A stretch of DNA of 64,000 nucleotides from Paracentrotus lividus. Taxonomy: Eukaryota; Echinodermata; Echinoidea; Camarodonta; Echinidae. The notes below the pieces were generated by a model that was not told the DNA's origin, made no database searches, and saw only the letters and a list, made by a program, of their open reading frames with translations. Numbering within the stretch: position 1 is the first letter of the stretch; each line of letters starts with the position of its first letter. The position numbers and the translations under genes are program-made. This document shows, in pieces, positions 12,660-23,124 of this stretch. The stretch spans positions 14,476,356-14,540,355 of the forward strand of contig CALNVZ010003434.1 in the NCBI GenBank assembly GCA_940671915.1. The letters run 5' to 3'.

Positions 12660-12860
12660 ATAAAGAGATAGAGGGAAGAGGGCTACTACATGGGAGCACC
12701 AACAACAGTGCGGGCCCGACCAAGCACGTCCAAATGAACTTTGATGCTCGACGGCGCGCGGCGTAGCAGAGCACAAACGCCAATTTCATGATGATGATGA
12801 CCGATTAGAAATTAAAGGAGGCCCATTTGCTTGGGAGCTATCAATTGGAGGAATTGTATA
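12660..12860. other. High-complexity, GC-richer non-coding block
   Basis: A block of higher GC within AT-rich surroundings, with no repeat structure and no convincing exon. It contains CTTTGAT (TCF/LEF-like) at 12739-12745 and a CGATTAG homeobox-like core. A conserved regulatory element is possible, but this is inference only. Confidence 0.2.
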
Positions 12861-13239
12861 ATGGCCCTACACATGGAAGTTCATGTACCATTTAGTGTTT
12901 AAAATACTACAAAATGTTGATAGAATCTAATTGTATCGTACCAAAGATTATTCTGAATGTAGAGTTCAGAATACTAAAATTTTTAGATTATTTTCTGGAA
13001 TCTTATTAAATTATACCAAAAGTTATTTTTTGTGACTGAAAGCCATAGATCTATTTACAACACGTACAATATAAAGCAGATAACTTCAAGTAATTTTAGT
13101 CTAATATTGTGTCTGTACACGCCCATATATTGGTATCCATACAAATATTAATGTATTCATATGCTCCATTTTTGTCTTCTACCTTTCTTAAAACACCTGA
13201 ACAAAATGTTGTAAATGTAATGCACATGTTTGTGTTTCT

Positions 13240-13360
13240 CTCTTTACTTCTCTTTCGGCTACATTTAACTGTCTTTACCTCTCTCTCTGTCTATCTTCAT
13301 AACTCTTTCTCTCTTACATGTAACTCCTCTCTCTGTATCTATCTCTCTTTATCTATTTCA
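13240..13360 (+). repeat. CT-rich low-complexity tract
   Basis: Degenerate TCTCT/CTTTCT repeats over about 120 bp, giving spurious Ser/Leu-rich frames. Confidence 0.6.
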
Positions 13361-13868
13361 GGTTTAATGTAAATACTTCTTTTTCATGTCCATTATCCAT
13401 ATGGATATTTTAGTAAACAATGCACATCCCTTTAAAAATAATTGAATACACCCTTCACTGCAATATGGTTAAAATGCATTGCATGACATTTTAATGTGTG
13501 CCTCAACTATAAAGCTCCTTGCCTATAATAGATGTGTGTAGTGTGTGTGTTTATTTGGCCTCAATTTTATGAACATCTGTCTGTAAAAATGAGCAATTAA
13601 TTTCACGCGGGGATGTGAGTAGGATGGGACTACCGGCCTAGGTAGACCCTAATCAGAGACATAAGACACAACACTTCACAGTTCAGCGAGTTCAAGACCA
13701 TGAAAGTACACGTCACTCCTCCGGCAGATTTACAACTTTCCACCATAAAAACAACAAGCTATCCAGGGTTGATATTGTGTGGAAACATGTTGTTTCCTCA
13801 AAGCAGTATTTTTCCTTTGTAACTGTATGGGACCCTACTCAGAAAAACAACGAGGCTAAAGAGTTGCC

Positions 13869-13894
13869 CTCCCCCCCCCCCCCCCCCCCCCCCC
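13869..13894 (+). repeat. Poly-C run next to a recurring motif
   Basis: 26 C in a row, directly followed by GACTTGATCCGCCACTGGGG. Related GGATC(C/T) motifs stand beside C or G runs at 15382, 34437 and 37885. Confidence 0.85.
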
Positions 13895-13948
13895 GACTTG
13901 ATCCGCCACTGGGGGTAATTGTTCCGATATGCCAAAATTGGCCATTAA

Positions 13949-14535
13949 AGGGGAAGGAAACCCTAGGAATTCATTAAATTGTAAAAAAACAGGAAAATCA
14001 AAGAAGCTGATCAATGAAAATTTGAGAAAAAATGAATGAATAATAAGAAAGTTATGAGCATTTGAATGTTGTGATCACTACTGCTATGGGGATCCTCACA
14101 TTGGCAACGGGCCCAAGATGTGTGATGTCATACATGAACAACTTTCCCATTACTTTTGTACATATTTCACTCAAAATGTCTTTTTTTATATTAATTCCGT
14201 TAAAAGATTTGAGATTCTTTTCATGGGAGGACATGTAAAAGAAGTTCACAAAATATAATCATGTGTGAAGAGTCTGTACTACCATTAGAATGAGGAAACA
14301 AGAAGAATTTTTGGTATTTTTTTTGTATGTCATATGGGAGAGTTGTTCATGTGTGACATCACACATCTTGGGCCTGTTGCCAGTGTGAGGATCTCCATAG
14401 CGTTAGTGATCACAACATTCAAATGCACATAACTTTCTTATTATTTATTCAATTGTTCTCAAACTGTCTTTAATCTGTTTCTTTGATTTTTTTTGTTTCA
14501 TACAATTCAACTGAATCCTAGGGTTTCATTCTCCT
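13949..14535. mobile_element. Foldback element flanked by TTAA
   Basis: TTAA then AGGGGAAGGAAACCCTAGGA at the left; the right end GGGTTTCATTCTCCT is followed by TTAA. The interior is also strongly self-complementary: GATGTGTGATGTCATACATG near 14115 pairs with the stretch near 14350-14370. The ~587 bp unit is nearly one long hairpin. No coding capacity. Confidence 0.8.
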
Positions 14536-14539
14536 TTAA

Positions 14540-15350
14540 CTCCATATTTTAGAGAGTTTTCATGGCAATTGAAAAGGGCAAATCTCTGAGATATCATCAC
14601 ACTAACTCTACATCTACATTAGATCTCTACATCTACATTAGATCAATTGCAAATCAATAGTAACTTAATAAGGATCCTTGTTGCATAGATTTCTTGCATA
14701 AAAGTTTCACTGTGAACTATTCAGAATCATTACTTCAAATTTGCAATGTAACTCTTCATGTTACAGGGAAGGGTATTACATTGGGGGATTGTTCGTTATC
14801 ACATCAATTACAGAGTTTTATCATTTTAAAAGGACAAACAAAATCAATTTGAATCTGAATATTTTACCATCTCTTTCTACTGAAAATTGTTCAAAGTGTT
14901 CCTTTTATCCTCTGTCTAAAATGAATCATATTTATATCTTATTTCTCATGAACATTCTGCATACTTCTGAAATATGTTCAAATTGTCCTTTTCTTTTCCA
15001 AACCTCCTGTCTAAAATATCCAATTGATTGCCTAGAACCTGCAAACATGAATATCAATGACATTTGAGTGTCCATGTATACATGCAATGTCTATGTAACA
15101 GTCCCAGCTATTCACTTAGCTGCATTGTCCAACCCCATTGTTGATATCAATTACACTCTCAACTCAATCCGACACTAAGTGTGCGGCGAACTTACAAATG
15201 GCAATTATTGTTTCGCTGGCAAATTGACGGAAAAATTTGGGACATCTCTGCATTCTCTCGCACTTGAGAGAATTATGAGAGCCAGAGGGCGATAGAGAGA
15301 GAGAGACAGGGGTTGCTACAGGGTAATAGAGGAGGCGCTTCTTAACTAGC
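14540..15350. other. No gene seen
   Basis: AT-rich sequence. Nothing recognised. Confidence 0.4.
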
Positions 15351-15749
15351 ACAAGCTAAAAAAATAGCTTGCTGATTGGTGGATCTGGGGGGGGGGGAAA
15401 GACACCAGTCCTGAACTAGCTCAAGCTTTTTTAGAGCTTCTGACCTGACCTTGAACAAACAAGCCAGATATGTTTTGGGCAACTGGTAACCACCGCTAGC
15501 GTATACTCACACAGGTGCATGATTTCAGATTTATCTCGAGCTAGTGTAACACCGCGCAAAATAGGGGCCATTTCGTGCTAAAACCACAAACAACTCAAGT
15601 TTTTTTTTTTTAAAGCCTAAGATGACTCAGGCTTGGCTTTCCTCCAAATTAGAGCTCTATGTGACCAAAAAGCCAGATCTCCTCTGATCGGGTCAATTCA
15701 TCATCACAAATAGCACACTATTTCAAATAATCCAAGCTAGTGCAGCACC

Positions 15750-15950
15750 GCCTAGAGAGGGGAGTTCTACAGGGAGATGAATGTGGCCCAGCCGAGAGAA
15801 GAGGTTCATGGGAGAGTCCTAGGAAAGGCCGCCAACTGCGACGCACTACACCGCACAATTTAATATGATTTGCATTAAACATGCAGCCGCTGAGCCGAGT
15901 CATTACCATATGCCAAGTGCGTACGTGCCTGGCACTGTTTTGCAAGGATG
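15750..15950. other. High-complexity, GC-richer non-coding block
   Basis: Non-repetitive sequence of higher GC, including an octamer ATTTGCAT at 15868-15875. No supported exon. A regulatory role is possible but unproven. Confidence 0.2.
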
Positions 15951-16815
15951 TGCTAGTCTTTTTTTTTTATGTTTTCACTCTGACGATATAGCTAATCTGA
16001 TAGCTATACTGCTTGCATGAGCATGTACAGGTTCCTATTGTCTAATGATACTGTCTTCTTGATCGTAATGAGCTAGTTTCTTTCTTTTCTTCATTTTATT
16101 TCTTTTTCAAGAGAGTGTAAATTGCCAGTATTACATAGTCAAATAGGTGATAGCACAATAATCCTGGAAATAGGGGAGTGGGAACCGAGAACAGAAACAT
16201 TTTTTTTATTCCTTTAGGTCCCCTTCTTACTTTACTGAAAGTGAAGTTTCTACAACATCAATGTTATAAGACCAATCCATAAAAGCCACCTGTATACAGT
16301 TGACACTATCACAATTTTCCCATAGGACCTAGTACACAAAACAGCTAGAAAACAACAAATATTGTCATTTCTGCACAGCTTGCTCAATGTGTTGTTCATA
16401 TAAACATGTATACAGTATTACCTACCTTCTATGTCTTCCTGAGATGGTAGTTAGGTGAGATTGCATCATGGTAACAAGACCAAGATGGGCTCTTCATGGG
16501 GCTGATGGTGATGTTAACAGCTAACCCTTCTGTAAATTATTCTGGATAATGAGCAAAAGAAAGGTGGAGTGACATTATTGAATTTTTAAGGGTCAAATTT
16601 GGATTTTCATTTGTTAATGGTTCCAAATTAAATTGTAAATGTGTATGATGTCAATAATGTAAACAAGAATTTGCCCAACCCCGTGCTGCCAGTCTTGTAA
16701 ATTGATATAAAATGTAAAATTGAATAATAAACCATCATTCACTGAATTAAATTGTCAGAATACATGTACATGTAGGTATTGAACATCTTCCATAGGTTCA
16801 TTCTTCAATATTCAA

Positions 16816-18047
16816 GTACCAGTCCCGGTGGCAGACCCCAATTATATGCTCGTAAAGTCGTAAAAGCTTTTGAATTCGTAACGGCTAAGGAAGCCGTGCG
16901 CTGAGCGTAGAGCAAAAATCGTCCAAAATCCACCTGCTTATATCTCTCTTTCTTGATCACCAAAGTTTATGATACTTTCAGAGAACTTAAAGAATGATGA
17001 TATTAAGCACCATATCAAATATCAATGAAAATGGTTGTGTATTTTTGGAAATACGAGTATATTTCTGTTTTTCGAGAGAGGTTTCATTTTTTCCCGACAC
17101 AAGTCTGGGACGAAATGAAAACAAAAAAAAAGACATGATACTGTACAGTACACACCAGTCTCACTTCCTGCGCATTTTGGTGTTTGGGCAATCAGTAGTT
17201 TTGTCTAAATCTTCCTTCAAATGTTGAGTATTTCGCTGAGAAAACCCTGGAAACTGCATCTATCAACAACAAACCGCTCATTTGCGCATGCGCATTTCCG
17301 CACCTCACTTCCGGGTTTGGAAAAACACTCACCAATATCCATGAGAAACCCGCTGCGATGACCCTACTGCAAGTTTTAAGGACAGTAAACCACTATATTT
17401 TGTTATAATCCTCAATTATTTTTTCATGAATTAGTTCTATATTTGACATTTGTCATTTTCTTTGCTCGATTTCAGCGTTTTCTTGCCATTGACGGCTGGG
17501 AGAAGAGCGGAATATTTTTTCGTGGGGCTATAGCGGTCAAAATATGCCTACATCACGAACCACAGTGTGTGGGACCACGATGTAACTTGATGGAGGTTTT
17601 TTTTGAATGACTTTGATACAGATTTTTCCCGACATAACCGTGGGACAACATATTATGAAATGATATTTCGTACAGTATTTCGATATGATATGCTTTGTAT
17701 CATATCAAAGTTTCGTTCTTGGGCAATTTCAAGAAAGGTGAAAAATAATCAACTTTTTTACCGATTTCTGGGGTTTTTTCGGGGTGCTCCCGAAAAAACC
17801 TATTTTTCACAATTAATTACTGATTTCAACCATAATTAACATCATGAGAGGTTAAAATGACTCTTTCTTGTTAAATAGTCGTTGAATTTGTTTCATTTGG
17901 TGGTTTTAAAGGCGAGATATCGCAGTTCGCCCTAGACACCTTTGTAGCGGTTTTTCCGTGCAAAACTTGTTTTCCTTATGCAAATTAGGCACACCGAGCG
18001 ATAGGTTTCTCCGAGTTAATTGGGGTGTGACCCCGAGACTGGTACTT
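16816..18047. mobile_element. TIR element of about 1.2 kb
   Basis: The left end AGTACCAGTCCCGG..GACCCCAATTA pairs with the right end TAATTGGGGTGTGACCCCGAG..CTGGTACT. The interior has two diverged direct blocks, each with CCCGACA, GGGACGAAAT/GGGACAACAT and TTGGGCAAT, near 17090-17190 and 17625-17730. No transposase seen. Non-autonomous; class uncertain. Confidence 0.65.
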
Positions 18048-18276
18048 GTTTATTTCAGGGAAGAATTTTGAAGCATAAAACTATTATTTGACTTATAGTT
18101 ACATTGTTGTCATTAAGAATGTATTTAAAATATGTAGGGAATTGCCAGTTTTCTTTTCCCAAAAAATACAGTACATAAAAATAGCAATATTCTTGAGATT
18201 GTCATGGGTAACTTTGGCCAATACATTCATTTAGTTTTTATCTATTTTCCTAAGGTCATAAATATACATCACCCAC

Positions 18277-18395
18277 CTCGACCACCATCCCCTTGTGATG
18301 TTCGGTGGTGGTACTGGTATCGGACTTCATCAATGGAAGACGACCGACTAACTGGTACGTGATGATGCCACAGCCAGCCCTTTGGGGGAATTGCT
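18277..18395 (-). CDS. Possible isolated exon, product unknown
   Basis: On the minus strand a TTATTATTCAG acceptor opens a 119 bp frame without stops, ending at a GTGGGT donor. It would encode about 39 residues, including SRSSSIDEVRYQYHH. It looks more protein-like than its surroundings, but no neighbouring exon with matching phase was found. It could be chance. Confidence 0.2.
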
Positions 18396-18439
18396 CTGAA
18401 TAATAAGTGAGAACAGATGGGATAGCAAATTTTAGAGCT

Positions 18440-21020
18440 GTAAAAATGATGAATATGAAATGATCGAGACTTGTTTCGCTGTTGCATACACTGAATATAT
18501 TACAATGGCTGTTGAGAGCCAGAAAGGTGTTAAATATTTAAATGTTTCTAGTGCCTTTTTAGCTCTGATAAGCAGGGATATCACCCATAATATACAAGTA
18601 AAATTATTTTGAGAGAAATAAGAATAAGTCTTATGCTTTCCTTTCTGAGTGTAGATTTTGAATTTAAAAAAATGTATTTGTGTAATGCATGAATGGAGAA
18701 AAAAGAATTTAAAAAATAGGATGTTTACTATTAATGCAGCAAAACACAAAATTTCATTCACATTTTTTTACTTCAGATGTTAGGGGGTAACATTTAAAAA
18801 AGAAAAGAAAATACAATGCCAACCATTAGCAAAGTTCTATGTATGTCAGAGAAAGAAATAATTATATGACACAATAATAAGATAGAGGAATTAAAAAGGT
18901 CCTTGACATCTTATTTTAAAAACACAATGTTTGGCCAAGTCTGCAATGGCAATAAGTCTCTAAAAAGAATCCTTAGGGTAATTGTCCTTACATAAAGAAT
19001 ACAGATGATATGATATAAATTAAGACTGCACCAGATGACATGTAATGAAAATTGCCTCAGAAGAAAGGCTGTGTGCAAAAGAAAACTGACAGATGAACAA
19101 AAGGAAATAAAGAGGGCAGGTGTAAATCAGGAAAGAACAAAATATCTTTGAATTTTCTTCTTTGGGGGCAAGGAAACATCATTATCTACATAAACATTGC
19201 CTTTTGAAAAAGTAATTTACCAATCATTCATTTGTGCAAGAGAGTGGCAATCTCATGGCCAGGGGACAAAGGAAATTGCTTTCTAAGTGGAGATCAATCG
19301 ATCAATACAAAAAAATAAAATAATGAGCTATCAGCAATACTTTCTCCTATAGCTTGTGGTTTGGGTCTCTTTTGATGAATGAACCTAGTGATATTAGGTT
19401 TGTACACAAACTATACTGCATTTGATGATTTTAAAAAACACACAAAATCCAATGAAAACCATGAGGAATAAAGGGGAAGGCATTTCCATCAACAGTAAAA
19501 CTAGATACATGTAATCAAGAAAAACTAACACTGCCATAAATGATGCAACCTTCCTCGTAAACATAGCACCGTTCTGCCATTCACATTGTCAAAGTAATCA
19601 AGTGTTTCTGTAATTAACATCCATGCACTAATCAAGCATCATAAAAATTAGGCCTTTGCAATAAAACAGACTGTAAATCACTTCCATGAACACAATTTCA
19701 GGAAAATAATTAAAACATCATGAACATTAAGAACATCTTACAATTAAAATGTCATAAAATTTTAAGAACATCCACTGATTAAACATCATAAAAACATTAT
19801 GAACATCCAGTAATGAATATAATGTGCATGCACCAAGCAGATTATGTTGTTTTTACTTTTTTAATTCATTGGAATAATTTGTGTCTCGTCAATTGAATAT
19901 GGAGAGTCATTTATGTCACATGAAGTTATATGAAGTCGTCAAAAAAGAATCATAAAGTATACCCCTCCACCTTTTCGACTGATATCAAAGACATTGATAT
20001 CAGACATTTAATGTGTATTTCTTTAAAAAAAATTTAATTGTCAAGACAGTGGGGTAAAACAGATCATTTTTGTGAACAATTAGAAAAATGCTAATTACAA
20101 ACAGGATGAACCCTAAAATGCAAATGCCTTGAAACTGAATAATTAATTTTTTTCAAAGAACTTGAAACTGAATAATTAACAAGCTCAAAATGAAGACATA
20201 TAAGTTGGCCACACATAAATGACTGAGATCACAGTTTTGTAAGTTTTCTTGTTGATTAATGGGTACAAGTAGCTCATTAATCACAAACATTTATGTCATA
20301 TCTGGAGAAAACATGCTTCTCTACTTTTCAACCTTGAAACTTAATCATTGAGGGGTTTCTTGTTCACCTCCAAAACAATTAATTAATCACCAAATGTTGT
20401 CCATCAATAATATGACAACTAAATTTAAATAATGAAATAAAATGACTACCTTTTCAAAACCTTTGTCTTGATTATGGAGAGGAAAATAATGAGCACAATG
20501 TGAATACCTACAACATAAGGGCAGGTAAAACTGCCAACAATTTGTAGTTTGACTCAATTATTTTTAATCTAGGGCCCTAAATGAATATCAGTTCATGACC
20601 AGAAAAGAAAAGATAGTTGCCAATTCTTTAATCAAACACTTATTTGATGAGGAAAGCTCTATTACATTCATTAATAAATGTGTCTTGTAGGCTTCTTTTA
20701 AGGATGTTCAGCAAGTTCTATCAAGTAATCATTGTCATCAGTAATTATGTTTTCAACATGACAAAAGACCTCTGATGACATCCTGATGATGATATCAATG
20801 ATGATGTGATGTATCCAGCTGTTACATACCGTGCAGATGCATGTAGACTAGCAATTATCATCATTGTACAGCGACTGTCAAAAGCATGTTCTGTGGTTGA
20901 CAGCAAGTTGGCAATAGAGGATATGAAGGTGTTGCTCCCAATACACAGGCTGCCATTCAATCAGAGTTTGTTTTACATAAGTTTATTTTGTCCCTTTTCA
21001 ATTTTCGATTAAACGGTAAT
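18440..21020. other. No gene seen
   Basis: AT-rich sequence with a few short direct repeats, for example CTTGAAACTGAATAATTAA twice near 20129 and 20161. No supported gene. Confidence 0.4.
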
Positions 21021-21044
21021 TAAATTAATAGATTTAATGGGGAG

Positions 21045-21280
21045 GGTCCACGAGTCCTTGATCCCACGAGTCCTTGGTCCCACGAGGCCGAGTATTTTCC
21101 CATGAGTCCTCGGTCCTATGAGGCCGATTTTTCTCATATAATATTTTTTTTAAATCAGGATATGAGAAAAATCGGCCTCGTGGGACCGAGGACTCGTGGG
21201 AAAAATACTCGGCCTTGTGGGATCGAGGACTCGTGGGAAAATACTCGGCCTCGTGGGACCGAGGACTCGTGGGAAGACCC
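21045..21280. repeat. Hairpin built of repeated CGGCCTCGTGGGACC units
   Basis: The right half has three tandem ~46 bp units containing CTCGGCCTCGTGGGACCGAG and GACTCGTGGGAAAA. The left half carries the same units inverted (CCCACGAGTCCTTGGTCCC and similar). A ~25 bp AT-rich centre separates them, flanked by TTCTCATAT / ATATGAGAA. Non-coding foldback or minisatellite. Confidence 0.8.
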
Positions 21281-21918
21281 CGATTTAATAATCTTCAAAC
21301 AATATTTTATAACAAGAAGTTTCTTAAGTTGATGAAACAACATCATTTCATCCCAATTAAAGTTTATGTGAGAAACAAGACTCATAAAAATTCATTTTCA
21401 CTTGAAAACTACAACTTTTAGAGTTAAATGAAGCTGTCTGTCTCAAAAATTGTCTCCAGCATCAAAAACATAGATTTCCATTTGAACTCTGGGGCTTTAC
21501 ATTTCAGAAAAGTGCCTCGACATATGATAAAAAGAGGCTAAATTAATTTCCCAAGTATCATATTTGAACGGGAAGCATCAAAATATGGTTAATAGTTTTC
21601 CAATCTCCAGGAAAAGATCATATTCACACTGATCTGACTTTATAAGAATCAGCAGGATCACAGGGCATCTGGGGAAGTGGGTCAGAGATTTCCCCTTCTC
21701 TAATCTGAAGTCTTTATGAGAGTGTAATTCTGAAAGGCCCTAAATCCACTTTTTATAAAAAAAAAAATTAAGTTATTAAAATCATGTTGTTCACGTACAT
21801 GTAGGTGTGTAACTTTTTGACCAAAAGTATTAACCTAGACCTCAAAGAGCAATTAGCAAAATACACCTTATTATATCACTTTTCCATAGATGATTAAACT
21901 TTGGTAAACTAATATTTT

Positions 21919-21940
21919 TTTCTCTCTCTCTCTCTCTCTG
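21919..21940 (+). repeat. (TC)n microsatellite
   Basis: A short run of TC dinucleotides. Confidence 0.8.
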
Positions 21941-22029
21941 AAGTTTCAAAGGTGGATTTAGGGCCTTTTGCAAGCAAACTTTATACATGTACATATATAT
22001 GTACACACATGGTTTGGTGGGAGCCAAAA

Positions 22030-22850
22030 TACATACAGGGCTATTCCACAGTGAAACAAAATGTGCTAATGTTCCAAATTTACATCAGATTCTTAGAGAT
22101 GAAACTGATCAGGTCTTGAATAGAAAGGTTTAATCACAAAAGGGGATGTTACCATTGACTAGCCCTTAAGTCTCAATTTTCAAACAACATCCTTCTAGCT
22201 CAAAATTATTAATTATACTCTTCCTGTGAATGTTAGATTACAATCTGGATCTAAGAATTTTGTTTTAATTCAGAATTCTGAAGAAAGCAGGAACAGACAA
22301 GTAACGATTCATTTAACCATTTTTTTCACATGTTTCTGAAAATTCAGTTAATACATGGACGAAAGTGCTGCAAAAAGTGTCATTCAGGCACTTTTATCTC
22401 TGTCATTAAAACATTTTCAAATCTTGCAACTACATGTTTCCCAAGGAAAAAATAGTTTGATATCTAGTAGGTATCAGACTTTTTTCCTCCTGAACTAAAT
22501 AATGTTATGGATCTCAAATGAAACCCTCATTTTATTCACCATTTTTATTTATAAAGAGTGGGAGTGGGATAGGGAGAGGGAGTGAAAGAGATTTTAACAA
22601 CTATACTTCTCCATAGGATCAGACAAAAAATTGGGGATTCCTCATCTATCCCCACCCCCACCTCCTTACAAACACACCTTCCCACTGTCTACACTATGTA
22701 TTTTTTAATTATTATTATTGATGTTTAGTTCCTTATTTATCACTGCATTGCTGATCTTGACATTTACCTACAATGTAGGTCCTAAATCAACCAATGAATT
22801 GATTTTCATCAAACAACTTAGAAATATGAACAGATACTAACCCTGATCAA
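22030..22850. other. No gene seen
   Basis: AT-rich intergenic-looking sequence. Nothing recognised. Confidence 0.4.
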
Positions 22851-22851
22851 T

Positions 22852-23020
22852 ATATCGTCTGTTGGGAGCCATAAGGGCGTTATTGCATCTTATAGATGTT
22901 CCGTTGAGAGCCATAAGGGCGCAATTACTGTACAAAGTCAATGGTAATAGCGCCCTTCTGGCTCCAAACGGAACATCCTTGATCTGCAATAGCGCCCTTC
23001 TGGCTCCAAGCCGACGATAT
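22852..23020. mobile_element. Short foldback MITE
   Basis: ATATCGTCTGTTGGGAGCC at the left pairs with GGCTCCAAGCCGACGATAT at the right. The motif GAGCCATAAGGGCG occurs twice on the left, and its complement CGCCCTTCTGGCTCC twice on the right. About 169 bp, non-coding. Confidence 0.8.
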
Positions 23021-23124
23021 CACCCATGAGTAAGAGCCAAAAAGTCCCTAACTCATTCATCTCTGCATAAAAAAAATTATACTGACTAATATCCTTCTAG
23101 CTCGAACTTTGCAGTTAAATCCTT

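Noticed and set aside
16430-16538. Possible minus-strand exon with acceptor and GTAGGT donor
   Set aside because: The best frame hits a stop just before the donor and no partner exon was found.
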